A stretch of DNA of 20,865 bases from JBEKYD01 sp049509915 (GCA_049509915.1 JBEKZL010000137.1:1-20865); one strand, 5' to 3'; positions 13,740 through 20,865 are shown, counted from the first letter of the stretch. Translations and numbers: made by a program. The notes: a model not told the origin generated them from the letters alone.

Positions 13740-13759
13740 GTGATCTCGAAATCGATCAC
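13740..13759. promoter_or_regulatory. Inverted repeat GTGATC-N8-GATCAC between divergent genes
   Basis: Six-base perfect arms with an 8-base spacer, 65-84 bases upstream of msrP and 118 bases upstream of the HTH/SEC-C gene. It resembles a dimeric regulator site. The half-site spacing does not match a CRP/FNR site, which would have GTGA-N6-TCAC. Confidence 0.35.
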
Positions 13760-13819
13760 AGCCTTTTGAAATATTCCTAAGTCCTTCCGCCCCAGCGTCT
13801 TACCCCCAATCCGCGGCCT

Positions 13820-13849
13820 CCCCCCAACCCCGGTTCTTCCCGCTCCCCC
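13820..13849 (-). other. Canonical G-quadruplex motif upstream of the HTH/SEC-C gene
   Basis: On the minus strand there are G-runs of 5, 3, 4 and 6 separated by loops AGC, AAGAACC and TT, satisfying G3+N1-7 four times. Another G5 run follows at 13803-13807. It is 27-56 bases before the ATG at 13877, that is, on the template strand of that gene's promoter or leader. Confidence 0.6.
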
Positions 13850-13876
13850 GCTATCGTGTAATCGCGAGCGATCCTT

Positions 13877-14479
13877 ATGTTCATTCTGACTCCCCCACAG
13901 CTCAAGGTCGTCGACGCCCTGTCCAATGGCGCCTCCATGACCGCTGCCGCCGCCCAAGCCGGCATCCATCGCAACACCATCGCCAACTGGCGCCTTAACT
14001 CGCCCGATTTCCGCGAGGCATTAGACATCACCCGCCACGACCGTGCCATCCTCTACCGCGACCGCGCCTTCGATCTGGCCGACCTCGCCTTCGAAGCCAT
14101 CCGCGCCGTCCTCACCGATCCGAAATCCTCGCCCTCCATCCGCCTCCGCGCCGCCATCTTCATCATCGATAAAGTCTCCACCCCGCCCAAGTTCGAACAA
14201 GAGGAGCCCGCCAACCTGGTCGACTTGCTCGATGCCATGGCGGAAGCCGAGCAGGACCGGTTCGCTCCACCGCAGCCCCCCGAACCTGCGGCCGATGCAC
14301 AAAATTGCACAACCGCGCCCAACAACGCCCAACCCGAACCCGTCCTCCAGATGCACAATTTTGCACAAAAGCCGGAAACCTATCGCCGTTCCGACCCCAA
14401 AACCGGCCGCAACGACCCCTGCCCCTGTGGCAGCACCCGGAAATACAAGCACTGCTGCCTCAATAAATCCGCCGCCTGA
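13877..14479 (+). CDS. Helix-turn-helix protein with C-terminal SEC-C zinc motif
   Basis: 200 residues. The N-terminal part (about 5-50) is a homeodomain-like HTH similar to phage terminase small-subunit or resolvase DNA-binding ends: LTPPQLKVVDALSNGASMT, then AAAAQAGIHRNTIANWRLNSPDF. A helical segment follows (54-102). Then comes a Pro/Gln/Asn-rich linker (about 107-170). The SEC-C motif at 178-195 (GRNDPCPCGSTRKYKHCCLN) has zinc ligands Cys182, Cys184, Cys193 and Cys194 or His192. SEC-C motifs bind zinc and mediate protein contacts, as in SecA. The combination suggests a DNA-binding regulator or adaptor; I have no named function. No clear ribosome-binding site precedes the ATG. The linker DNA contains four TGCACAA repeats (14296-14368). 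Confidence 0.75.
   Translation: MFILTPPQLKVVDALSNGASMTAAAAQAGIHRNTIANWRLNSPDFREALDITRHDRAILYRDRAFDLADLAFEAIRAVLTDPKSSPSIRLRAAIFIIDKVSTPPKFEQEEPANLVDLLDAMAEAEQDRFAPPQPPEPAADAQNCTTAPNNAQPEPVLQMHNFAQKPETYRRSDPKTGRNDPCPCGSTRKYKHCCLNKSAA
14296..14368 (+). repeat. Four TGCACAA heptamers in two helically phased pairs inside the HTH/SEC-C gene
   Basis: TGCACAA occurs at 14296-14302 and 14306-14312, then at 14352-14358 and 14362-14368. Each pair is offset by 10 bp, and the pairs are 56 bp apart. The two pairs are read in different codon phases (AQNCTT versus MHNFAQ), so the DNA rather than the protein is repeated. They could be a binding site. Confidence 0.6.
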
Positions 14480-14491
14480 CGACCCCGGTGG

Positions 14492-14518
14492 GACAGACCA
14501 TCGTTTTTCGACCCTGTC
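14492..14518 (+). other. Imperfect hairpin after the HTH/SEC-C gene
   Basis: GACAG (14492-14496) pairs with CTGTC (14514-14518), and inside it TCG-ttttt-CGA (14501-14511) forms a small stem. It follows a GTGGG sequence (14488-14492), so it may be a decayed relative of the tandem-hairpin family. No T-run follows, so it is not an obvious intrinsic terminator. Confidence 0.3.
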
Positions 14519-14551
14519 AGCCCCGCCAGGAATTATGATTGGCACTGAGCC

Positions 14552-15538
14552 ATGGGCAAGCAGGCTTTCGACAAAAAGATCGAAGCGCTGGAAACACTGC
14601 GTTCCGCGCCCGCTTCCGCGGCCACGGCCGGTCAACTGCGTAAGGCCCTGCGCGACCGCAACAACTACCTCGCGTCCAAGGCCGCTGCCATCATCGCCGC
14701 ACTGGGCTTCTCCGATCTGATCCCCGAATTGATCGCGGCGTTCGAACGGTTTCTGGTCGATCCGGCCAAAACCGATCCGCAATGTTGGGGCAAGAACGCT
14801 ATCGCCAAAGCGCTGAAAGACCTCGGGCATCGCCATCCGGCAATCTACCTGCGCGGGTTGGTGCATTTTCAACCCGAAGCGGTTTGGGGCGGAAGTTCCG
14901 ATTCGGCGGCGGCTCTGCGGGGAGCTTGCGCGCTGGCGCTGGTCGATTGCCCGATGGACGACTTCGCGATTCTGACCCATCTTACCGATCGGCTCGCGGA
15001 TCCGGCCAAGCCGGTGCGCATCGATACCGCGGTCGCCATCGCGCAGCTCGGGCGGCCCGAAGGCGCCCTCCTATTGCGATTGAAGGCGCTGGTTGGCGAC
15101 CAGGAACCGGAAGTAACCGGCCAGTGCTTCGTGTCGCTTTTGAATCTCGACCCGCGCGACTCTGTCGCCTTTATCGGCGGTTTCCTGAAAGCTTCCGGCG
15201 ACGAGGTGCGTTCGGAAGCGGCTGCTGCGCTGGCGCTGGCGCGGCAGCCCGAGGCGATCGAGCTGCTCAAGCGGTTTTGGGACAGCCCCTTGTCCCCTGA
15301 ACTGCGCCGCGCGCTGCTGTTCTCGATGGGAGCTTCCCCATTGGCCGAAGCCGCCGATTTCCTCGTTTCCATCCTCGAAAACGCATCGAGCGAAATGGCC
15401 GCATCCGCGCTGGCAGCCTTGGCGCCCAGCCGCTTTCGCACCGGAATGCGGGAGCGGATCGCGGCCGTGGTCGAAAGCAGGGGCGACCCGAGCCTGAGCC
15501 AGGTTTTTGAGCGGGAATTTCGGAAGCCCATGGCGTGA
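14552..15538 (+). CDS. HEAT-repeat protein
   Basis: 328 residues with no signal peptide and so probably cytoplasmic. It is built from paired helices of the HEAT type: units are visible at about 26-50 (QLRKALRDRNNYLASKAAAI), 54-90, 119-150, 152-182 (DPAKPVRIDTAVAIAQLG), 184-214, 216-244 (DEVRSEAAAALALARQPEAI), 250-276 and 278-305. The family gives a curved scaffold that binds other proteins; there is no catalytic motif. The ATG at 14552 is the first in frame and lacks a strong ribosome-binding site. It lies 72 bases after the HTH/SEC-C gene on the same strand and could be co-transcribed. Homologues are often annotated as hypothetical; the partner is unknown. Confidence 0.75.
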   Translation: MGKQAFDKKIEALETLRSAPASAATAGQLRKALRDRNNYLASKAAAIIAALGFSDLIPELIAAFERFLVDPAKTDPQCWGKNAIAKALKDLGHRHPAIYLRGLVHFQPEAVWGGSSDSAAALRGACALALVDCPMDDFAILTHLTDRLADPAKPVRIDTAVAIAQLGRPEGALLLRLKALVGDQEPEVTGQCFVSLLNLDPRDSVAFIGGFLKASGDEVRSEAAAALALARQPEAIELLKRFWDSPLSPELRRALLFSMGASPLAEAADFLVSILENASSEMAASALAALAPSRFRTGMRERIAAVVESRGDPSLSQVFEREFRKPMA

Positions 15539-15562
15539 GAACCTGTGAATCAATCAAATTCG

Positions 15563-15630
15563 AGCCACAGAGGAACGCCGATAAAACCCTTATCCTCCTT
15601 ATCCGTGTTCATCTGTGTTGATCTGTGGCT
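15563..15630. repeat. 68-bp inverted-repeat element with phased 10-bp units
   Basis: The ends AGCCACAGA (15563-15571) and TCTGTGGCT (15622-15630) are perfect 9-bp inverted repeats. The right part consists of three 10-bp units in register: ATCCGTGTTC, ATCTGTGTTG, ATCTGTGGCT (15601-15630). It lies between the convergent ends of the HEAT and TPR genes. I recall very similar ATCTGTG-type intergenic repeats in Acidobacteria and Planctomycetes. It could be a non-autonomous mobile repeat or a bidirectional RNA hairpin. Confidence 0.65.
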
Positions 15631-15663
15631 ATATTTCTTCAAGCCTTCTGAAGCGCGCGGCGG

Positions 15664-16890
15664 TCAGTATTTGGTTCCGCTGTTCAGGGATTTAGGTGGC
15701 CGGCCCAAGCCTCCGAATTCGACCGGCGCCTGGGCCAGAGCATCGTTCAAAACCGCCTGGAACGTGGCGTTGCCGGGCTCCCGCCGCACGGCCTCCCGCA
15801 GTTGGGCCAAACCTTCCTTCCACTGCCCCAGGCGCAGCAGCGCCACCGCCAAGTTCACCCGGATTCCCACGTGGCTCGGCACCAGATCGAGAGCCGCCCG
15901 ATACTTCTCCACGGCGCCACGCAAATCGCCCCCTTTTTCCAGAGTTGCGCCGCGGTTGTTGAGTTCAATCCCGGCCACCAGGTTCTGGTCGTCCTTGTCT
16001 TTGTTGCGCAACAGTTCCGCCAGCTTCTGTTTGACGGCCGCGGCCCGCTCCTCCTGGCCGTCCTCGCGCAATGCCCGCAGCAGGCTATACAGCGTGGTCT
16101 GGTTGGTGGGATCCAGCCGCGCGGCTTCCTCCAGGTGCGGGACGGCCATCTGCGCCTTACCCCCGGCGAGGTATTGCGAACCCAGGCGGGTCTGCGCCAC
16201 GGCGTCGTCCGGCGCCAATGCCACCGCTCGCTCGAACGCCGCCAGGGCGCCGGCATTGTCCGACAGGGTCTTGCGCGCCTCGCCCAGGTCCGACCAGGCT
16301 TCGGCGAAATCCGGACGCAGCGCCACGGCTTCGCCCAGGTGCGCGGCGGCTTTGGGCGCCTCGCTCCGCTGGCTCGCCACCTTCGCCCGCAGATAATGCG
16401 GATAAGCCGCGTCCGGCTTCGGCCCCAGCAGTGCGATGGCCCGATCCAGGTGCATGGCCGCCGAATCGAGCTCGCCGGCTTCGAGCAAAACCAAACCGAG
16501 GTTCACCTGTGCGTCGGCCAGCGCCGGATCGAGCGCAACGGCCTTTTCAAACGGCCCGCGGGCGTCCGGAGAGTCGCCAAAAGCGTGGAGCGCTTCCCCT
16601 AGCGCATTCTGCGCCTCCGCCGAACGCGGCCGCAGGCGGACGGCTTCCGTCAACTGCGCGATCGCCCCCGCGCGGTCGCCCTCCTCTTGCAGAATACTGC
16701 CCAGCAGCAGGCGGGCGTCGGCATCGCGCGGGTTCGCCTTGACCACGCCATCCAGCAGGCCGATGGCCTCCGCGCGCCGGCCCTTGGCCAGCAACGCCCA
16801 CGCCTGTTCCACCGGGTTCGGTTGCGCAAGCTGTGCGGCCGTGCACGCCAGCGCCACCCCGGCCGCGAGCGTCGCGCCCCAAGCCCTCAT
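15664..16890 (-). CDS. Exported tetratricopeptide-repeat protein coupled to the CRTAC1-type protein
   Basis: 408 residues with a signal peptide (MRAWGATLAAGVALACTAAQ); the Cys at 16 is not in a good lipobox, so ordinary cleavage is more likely. About nine TPR units cover residues 25-385, with clear 34-residue periodicity: AWALLAKGRRAEAIGLLDGV, ARLLLGSILQEEGDRAGAIA, AQNALGEALHAFGDSPDARG, AQVNLGLVLLEAGELDSAAM, AWSDLGEARKTLSDNAGALA, then units at about 231-262, 264-296, 306-336 and 340-371. TPRs form protein-binding superhelices. The start codon overlaps the stop of the upstream gene by four bases (ATGA), so both proteins should be made together and may form one exported complex. Confidence 0.85.
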   Translation of the reverse strand: MRAWGATLAAGVALACTAAQLAQPNPVEQAWALLAKGRRAEAIGLLDGVVKANPRDADARLLLGSILQEEGDRAGAIAQLTEAVRLRPRSAEAQNALGEALHAFGDSPDARGPFEKAVALDPALADAQVNLGLVLLEAGELDSAAMHLDRAIALLGPKPDAAYPHYLRAKVASQRSEAPKAAAHLGEAVALRPDFAEAWSDLGEARKTLSDNAGALAAFERAVALAPDDAVAQTRLGSQYLAGGKAQMAVPHLEEAARLDPTNQTTLYSLLRALREDGQEERAAAVKQKLAELLRNKDKDDQNLVAGIELNNRGATLEKGGDLRGAVEKYRAALDLVPSHVGIRVNLAVALLRLGQWKEGLAQLREAVRREPGNATFQAVLNDALAQAPVEFGGLGRPPKSLNSGTKY

Positions 16891-18635
16891 CGCTTGAACT
16901 TCTCCGTGCGCGTGATTCCGGAGCCCTCGGTGACATGAACCAACTGGTCCGCCGCCACGCCGCTCAACTTCTCCACCTGGCCGAGCGGCCAGCGAATCTC
17001 CAGATCCACCCGGCTGATCGGTCCCAGGCCGAAATGCAGACGCGGGTCGTTACGGGATAAATAGGACGACTGGCTGAGCACCTCCTGCGCCTGCACCTTA
17101 TCGCCGTACCGCACCGTAACGCGTCCGCCGACAGCGCCTCGGTTCGAGCTGACGCCGTGCAGCTTGATCTTGATCCAGTGCCCGGCTCCGCTCACGTCGT
17201 TGCGCAGCAGGGAGGGCGGCTCATTGTGGTTGACGATCAGGATATCGACGTCGCCGTCGTTGTCGAAGTCGCCGATGGCGCAACCGCGGCTCGAATGCGG
17301 CGCTTCCACTCCCGGCCCCGCTTGGCCCAGTAACTCCTCAAAGCGCCCGTTGCCTAAGTTGCGAAACACCACCCGCGGCGTATCGTAGTTATCGCGCACC
17401 TCCGGGTAGATACCGCCGGTGACCCAGAAGATATCCGGGTTGCCGTCGTTATCCAGGTCCGCGACCGCGATACCCCACGACACATAGCGTGTCTCGACGG
17501 CCAGGCCCGCCTGCAGAGTGACGTCGCGGAAGTCGCCCTTGCCGTTGTTCTCATACACGCCCGGAGTGTCGGCGGAGTAATGTGTTTTGACGATGTCCAG
17601 ACTCCCGTCCAGCTTGAAATCGCCAACAGCCACTCCCATGCCGGCCTGCTCCATGCCGTCGTCGCTCAGGGCGACGCCTCTCTCCAAGCCCAGTTCGGTG
17701 AATGTTCCGTCGCGATTGTTGCGGAAAAGCAGGCTGGGGGTGGAGTCGCAAGCCACATAAATGTCGGGCCAGCCGTCATTGTCGAAGTCGGCGGCAACCG
17801 CCGTCAGGCCGTAGCCGCCGCCAGCCTTGCCGATCCCCGACGCCTCCGTGACATCGGTGAAGGTACCGTCCCCATTGTTGCGATAGAGACTGTGGCGGCC
17901 GTAGCGCAGGCCGCGCGGGCCGCAGAAGATGTTTCCCGGGTTACAACTGCTGGAAACGCCGGCGCGCGGCACCGTCTCGAGGTCGAACTCCAGATAGTTG
18001 GATACGAACAGATCCAGGCGGCCGTCGCGGTCGTAGTCGAGAAAAGTGCAGCCGGAGCCAAACCGCGGCTGCGCGTTCCACAAACCCGCCTGCCTGGTGA
18101 CGTCGGTAAAAGTGCCGTCCCCGTTGTTGCGGTACAAAGTGTTCTGGCCCCAGCCGGTAACGAACAGGTCGTCGAAGCCGTCGTTGTCGTAGTCGCCGAC
18201 CGCAACGCCGTATTGATAGCCGGTGCGGAACAGTCCGGCTTTTTCGGTCACGTCGGTGAAAGTGCCGTCGCGGTTGTTTTTGTAGAGGCGCGCGGAAGCG
18301 TCGGGCGGAGGATCGCCGAATCGCGAGCCCGTCAAGACCAGAATATCCAGCCACCCGTCGTTGTCGTAATCGAGAAAAGCGGCCCCGCAGCTCATCGCCT
18401 CGATCACGTAGTCGGCGCGGCGCGGATGGCCGCACACCACCACCTGGCGAAGCCCCGCCTGGTGAGCCACGTCGGTGAAGCGCGCGTGAAAGGGGAGTCC
18501 GGAAGATTTGCCCCGCGGCGCGGCGGCGACTCCGCGTGAGGCCATCCCCTGGCCGGAAGCGGCTTGCCGGCTGTAAAGGCGGGCGGCGGGCCATGCCAGC
18601 AAGCTGAAAAGACTGCGGCGCGTGAGGGCAAGCAT
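16887..18635 (-). CDS. FG-GAP/VCBS-repeat protein with ASPIC/UnbV C-terminal domain (CRTAC1-like)
   Basis: 582 residues. The N-terminus TRRSLFSLLAWPAA (5-18) resembles a Tat or Sec signal, so the protein is exported. Seven calcium-binding-type beta-propeller repeats with a DxDxDG core are visible: LDYDNDGWLDI at 88-98, GDYDNDGFDDL at 147-157, LDYDRDGRLDL at 199-209, ADFDNDGWPDI at 282-292, GDFKLDGSLDI at 338-348, ADLDNDGNPDI at 392-402 and GDFDNDGDVDI at 455-465. Most are preceded by a NNGDGTFTDVT or similar strand. The ASPIC/UnbV domain spans about 498-572. These proteins are thought to act in adhesion or extracellular binding; none is an enzyme. It is the first gene of the pair with the TPR protein and lies 50 bases after the terminator of the TonB-receptor gene. 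Confidence 0.9.
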   Translation of the reverse strand: MLALTRRSLFSLLAWPAARLYSRQAASGQGMASRGVAAAPRGKSSGLPFHARFTDVAHQAGLRQVVVCGHPRRADYVIEAMSCGAAFLDYDNDGWLDILVLTGSRFGDPPPDASARLYKNNRDGTFTDVTEKAGLFRTGYQYGVAVGDYDNDGFDDLFVTGWGQNTLYRNNGDGTFTDVTRQAGLWNAQPRFGSGCTFLDYDRDGRLDLFVSNYLEFDLETVPRAGVSSSCNPGNIFCGPRGLRYGRHSLYRNNGDGTFTDVTEASGIGKAGGGYGLTAVAADFDNDGWPDIYVACDSTPSLLFRNNRDGTFTELGLERGVALSDDGMEQAGMGVAVGDFKLDGSLDIVKTHYSADTPGVYENNGKGDFRDVTLQAGLAVETRYVSWGIAVADLDNDGNPDIFWVTGGIYPEVRDNYDTPRVVFRNLGNGRFEELLGQAGPGVEAPHSSRGCAIGDFDNDGDVDILIVNHNEPPSLLRNDVSGAGHWIKIKLHGVSSNRGAVGGRVTVRYGDKVQAQEVLSQSSYLSRNDPRLHFGLGPISRVDLEIRWPLGQVEKLSGVAADQLVHVTEGSGITRTEKFKR

Positions 18636-18662
18636 GCTTACGGTTTCAGGTCCCTATCGACC

Positions 18663-18668
18663 AGTATA
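18663..18668 (-). promoter_or_regulatory. Possible -10 box before the CRTAC1-type gene
   Basis: TATACT on the minus strand, 27 bases before the ATG at 18635, fits a -10 hexamer. A -35 box at the proper distance would fall in the T-run of the upstream terminator and is poor. It is offered only because the terminator implies that a new promoter must lie in this 50-base gap. Confidence 0.25.
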
Positions 18669-18684
18669 ACGGCCTGCTCTCCCC

Positions 18685-18721
18685 AAAAAAAACGGTGGGC
18701 GGGGATGATTCCCGCCCACCG
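18685..18721 (-). terminator. Rho-independent terminator of the TonB-receptor gene
   Basis: An 11-bp perfect GC stem (CGGTGGGCGGG at 18693-18703 with CCCGCCCACCG at 18711-18721) has a 7-base loop. It is followed on the minus strand by eight T residues (plus-strand A 18685-18692). It lies 44 bases beyond the TonB-receptor stop codon. Confidence 0.92.
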
Positions 18722-18765
18722 AGGAGGTTCGATGTTAGCGTTGCTAGCTATCTATAACTGGGGGG

Positions 18766-20865
18766 TTACCACAGTATCTTGAAGACTAGCTCGATCTGGC
18801 GGCCGCTGTTGAACGCGGAAGTCGCGCCCTGCGCGCCGAAGGTGCCGCCCGGAGAACCCTGATACAACGCCTGTCCGAAGGTAGAGTCGTAGACGTTGGT
18901 GTCCGGATCGCCGCGGTTCAACCGGTTGGTGGCATTGTAAGCCGTCAGCTTGAGTTGAGCCTTGAATCTCTCGATGATATGGAAATCCTTTGCCAGGCTG
19001 GCGTCCAGGTCCCAGAAACTCGGACCGGTCAGACAACCGTACTGCAGAGGATTGGAGCGAAGCACGTAAGTGTTCGACGGAATCGCGCTGAATGCCGAGG
19101 TATTGAACCAGTGATTCGGAGAAGGATTCGAAACGCAGGGATTACCGCTGACGATCAGGTTCCCGAACTGCGGGAAGTCACCCGAGATATATTGCAAAAC
19201 GGGAGTGATCTTCCAGCCGCCCACGAGGGCGTCCACAACCGGAGGAGCGTTCTTCAAGAAGGTCTGCCCTTTCCCGATGGGGAGCTGATACGTGGTCACG
19301 AGATTCATGCGGTGACGCGGCTGATTGCTGTCCTGCCACTGGAACGTGTTGGTGTAGTAAGTGAGGTCGTTGAAGTTGTTGATTTGCGACCGCTCATCCA
19401 CATACACGTAAGTAGCCAGGAAGTTGAATCCATGGGTGAAGGATTTTTGAGCCTTCAACTGGATGTTGTTGTAACGCTCCTGCGCGCAGCAGACGCCGAT
19501 CTCGTACAACGGGCCGTATTGCGGACGGGGCACGAGCAGCGAAGATAGCGACACGGTCGGCGTGTTGTACAGCGGGCCGTTGTTGACGGTGGTGTTGAGG
19601 TAGTGATAGAAGGGGTCGGCAACATTCTGGTTCAAGTAGGCGGGGTTATTCGCGTACTGTAGTTCGATGTTGGGGTTGATGGCGTTCAGCTCTTGTGTGT
19701 AGTGCTGATGGCCGATATTGAGGAAGTAGGTAAACGACGCCACGAACCCGTAAGGCAATTGGCGCTGCAGGTTGATGTTGAAGCGGTCGTTGTAGGCCTT
19801 GCCGTTGACCGGACCGAAGTTCGGGAGCAGCGGGTTGTTGGCCGGGAAAGGATTCGAGAGGGTCTCTTGCGGCACGCCTTGGAGCAGCGGCGCCGCGAAC
19901 TGGTAGCCGGTCATGCCGAAGAAGGGCGGCTCCAGGAAGTTGACGTCTTCGAAACCGGAAATCGGAGCGGCTGTGAAGTTATACTCGGTGGGGACCACGT
20001 AGCGCGCGTAACCGAGGCGGAGAGCGGTCTTGTCGTCGATTTTGATGGCAGCGCCGACGCGGGGCGCGAGCGCCAATTTCGGAGCGGTCCACATGCCGGG
20101 ATTGCTGTTGGTAGTGAACTGCCACGCACCGGTCCACTGGTAGAAGCTGTTTCCAACCAGGTTAGTCGCGAGCGACGGCATACTGGGCGGGTTTTGGACC
20201 ATGGGTTGAATCGGGGTCGACAGGTTCATCGCCTGCGAAAGGAAGCGGTCTTTATCCTCCCACGGCGTTTCGTATTCGTCGCGTAGACCCAGGTTGAGGG
20301 TGATTCTGCGGTTCAGTTTCCAATCGTCCTGGATGAAGAAGCCCCAGAAGCTGGAGATGGAGACCGGCACGGGGCCGCCGACCATTTCGGTATCGTTGCT
20401 GAGCGGGCCGAGCAGGAAGCTGGCGAACTGATCGCCGTAGATATTGGTATTCGGGTTGTTGTACGTGTTCGCCGTGAAAGACGTATCGGACTGGAACTGG
20501 GTGGTGTTGGACACATACTCCGGCCCCCAGGTTCTGCGATACTCAACGCCGGCCTTGAGATAGTGCGAGCCGCGTTGTTGGGAAACCTTCGCGCTATAGG
20601 CTTCGCCCCTGGGATTCTGGTTCCAATAAAAACCGCGGCCGCCGAAATTGGTGCCGTTGATGGTCAGGTCGGGTTCGTAAATCGGCGTGCCAGGCGAGTT
20701 TTGGAAATAAGGCTGGTACCACTGGTTGCTGCCCCAGAAGGCGCTCCAGCCGCTGGCCGGCAGCGGGGTCGAATTATAAGCGTCCACCACGCTGTCATAG
20801 TCGGCATGGATATCCAGAACCGTCTTCGGATTGATCGTATAGATCAAGTCGGCGTTCATCTGGGT
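18766..20865 (-). CDS. TonB-dependent receptor, Oar-like (partial: N-terminal part beyond the window)
   Basis: 699 residues are visible, running off the right edge; the stop TAA is at 18766-18768. The sequence is a long series of amphipathic beta strands typical of an outer-membrane barrel, for example ITLNLGLRDEYETPWEDKD, LALAPRVGAAIKIDDKTALRLGYARY (split by turns), FNINLQRQLPYGFVASFTYF and NIQLKAQKSFTHGFNFLATY. Long Asn/Tyr/Pro-rich loops lie between. It ends in the aromatic outer-membrane signature VFKILW. Acidobacteria carry many such Oar-like receptors of 1000-1200 residues with an N-terminal carboxypeptidase-regulatory-like domain and plug; those parts are not in the window, so the energised-transport function is inferred from the barrel. 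Likely ligands are glycans or other large molecules. The codons used (frequent AAC, TAC, CAG) look less GC-extreme than those of the neighbours. Confidence 0.85.
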   Translation of the reverse strand, partial: TQMNADLIYTINPKTVLDIHADYDSVVDAYNSTPLPASGWSAFWGSNQWYQPYFQNSPGTPIYEPDLTINGTNFGGRGFYWNQNPRGEAYSAKVSQQRGSHYLKAGVEYRRTWGPEYVSNTTQFQSDTSFTANTYNNPNTNIYGDQFASFLLGPLSNDTEMVGGPVPVSISSFWGFFIQDDWKLNRRITLNLGLRDEYETPWEDKDRFLSQAMNLSTPIQPMVQNPPSMPSLATNLVGNSFYQWTGAWQFTTNSNPGMWTAPKLALAPRVGAAIKIDDKTALRLGYARYVVPTEYNFTAAPISGFEDVNFLEPPFFGMTGYQFAAPLLQGVPQETLSNPFPANNPLLPNFGPVNGKAYNDRFNINLQRQLPYGFVASFTYFLNIGHQHYTQELNAINPNIELQYANNPAYLNQNVADPFYHYLNTTVNNGPLYNTPTVSLSSLLVPRPQYGPLYEIGVCCAQERYNNIQLKAQKSFTHGFNFLATYVYVDERSQINNFNDLTYYTNTFQWQDSNQPRHRMNLVTTYQLPIGKGQTFLKNAPPVVDALVGGWKITPVLQYISGDFPQFGNLIVSGNPCVSNPSPNHWFNTSAFSAIPSNTYVLRSNPLQYGCLTGPSFWDLDASLAKDFHIIERFKAQLKLTAYNATNRLNRGDPDTNVYDSTFGQALYQGSPGGTFGAQGATSAFNSGRQIELVFKILW

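Noticed and set aside
13740..13759. CRP/FNR site reading of the inverted repeat
   Set aside because: The distance between GTGA and TCAC is 12 bases rather than 6, so it does not fit the consensus.
13676..13969. N-terminal extension of msrP by 98 codons
   Set aside because: It would run through the divergent promoter region, the G-rich tract and the start of the HTH/SEC-C gene, and would bury the Tat signal inside the protein.
14021..14980. A 319-codon minus-strand open frame, Gly/Val/Asp-rich
   Set aside because: It is a shadow of the HTH/SEC-C and HEAT genes, both of which have clear domain patterns on the plus strand.
15545..16396. A 283-codon plus-strand open frame starting in the 68-bp repeat
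   Set aside because: Its FICVDLWLYF-like start is the known artefact of translating the ATCTGTG repeat, and the rest is antisense to the TPR gene.

Overview
This GC-rich window looks like chromosomal DNA of a soil Acidobacterium, most likely of the Bryobacter/Solibacter type. That is an inference from gene content: a large Oar-like TonB-dependent receptor, an FG-GAP/ASPIC (CRTAC1-type) protein coupled to a TPR protein, a secreted GH78 rhamnosidase, an HTH/SEC-C protein, and many small dispersed palindromic repeats. No tRNA, rRNA, CRISPR array, transposase or phage gene was recognised.

Layout. The window opens with the last codons of fabI (+), followed with no gap by an EgtD-like methyltransferase (141-1073, +). 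A minus-strand operon then runs from 4611 down to 1286: PHP-domain phosphoesterase-like protein, GT4 glycosyltransferase, exported TPR protein. After a 488-bp spacer filled with hairpin repeats comes a secreted GH78 alpha-L-rhamnosidase (5100-7457, -), then a small exported protein (7629-8186, -). A plus-strand pair follows: a membrane-anchored Cys-rich protein with one CxxCH, and an exported HExxH putative metallopeptidase. Next are pyrF and an MFS exporter as a minus-strand pair (11712 down to 9748), another repeat-filled spacer, and the msrP-msrQ periplasmic methionine-sulfoxide repair system (13675 down to 12049). An HTH/SEC-C protein and a HEAT-repeat protein are on the plus strand (13877-15538). 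The right end is minus strand: a TonB-dependent receptor cut by the window edge, its terminator, then the CRTAC1-type protein translationally coupled to a TPR protein.

Functional themes. Much of the window serves the cell envelope and polymer use: rhamnosidase, TonB receptor, exported repeat-scaffold proteins, glycosyltransferase. MsrPQ repairs oxidised envelope proteins using membrane electrons. pyrF and fabI are housekeeping genes.

The most unusual structure is not a gene. At least seven, probably eight, copies of a small tandem-hairpin element lie in the window, all in or at the edge of gaps between genes. Each has a GTGGSGC-like head and then two (once three) back-to-back near-perfect palindromes. 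Stem sequences differ between copies, but the changes are compensatory, so the fold is conserved rather than the sequence. One long form (about 100 bp) is present twice almost identically, 6.9 kb apart, and one of these seems to sit inside another copy. A second motif family, a 69-bp inverted-repeat element, a canonical G-quadruplex motif and a DNA-level repeat inside the HTH/SEC-C gene add further non-coding structure.
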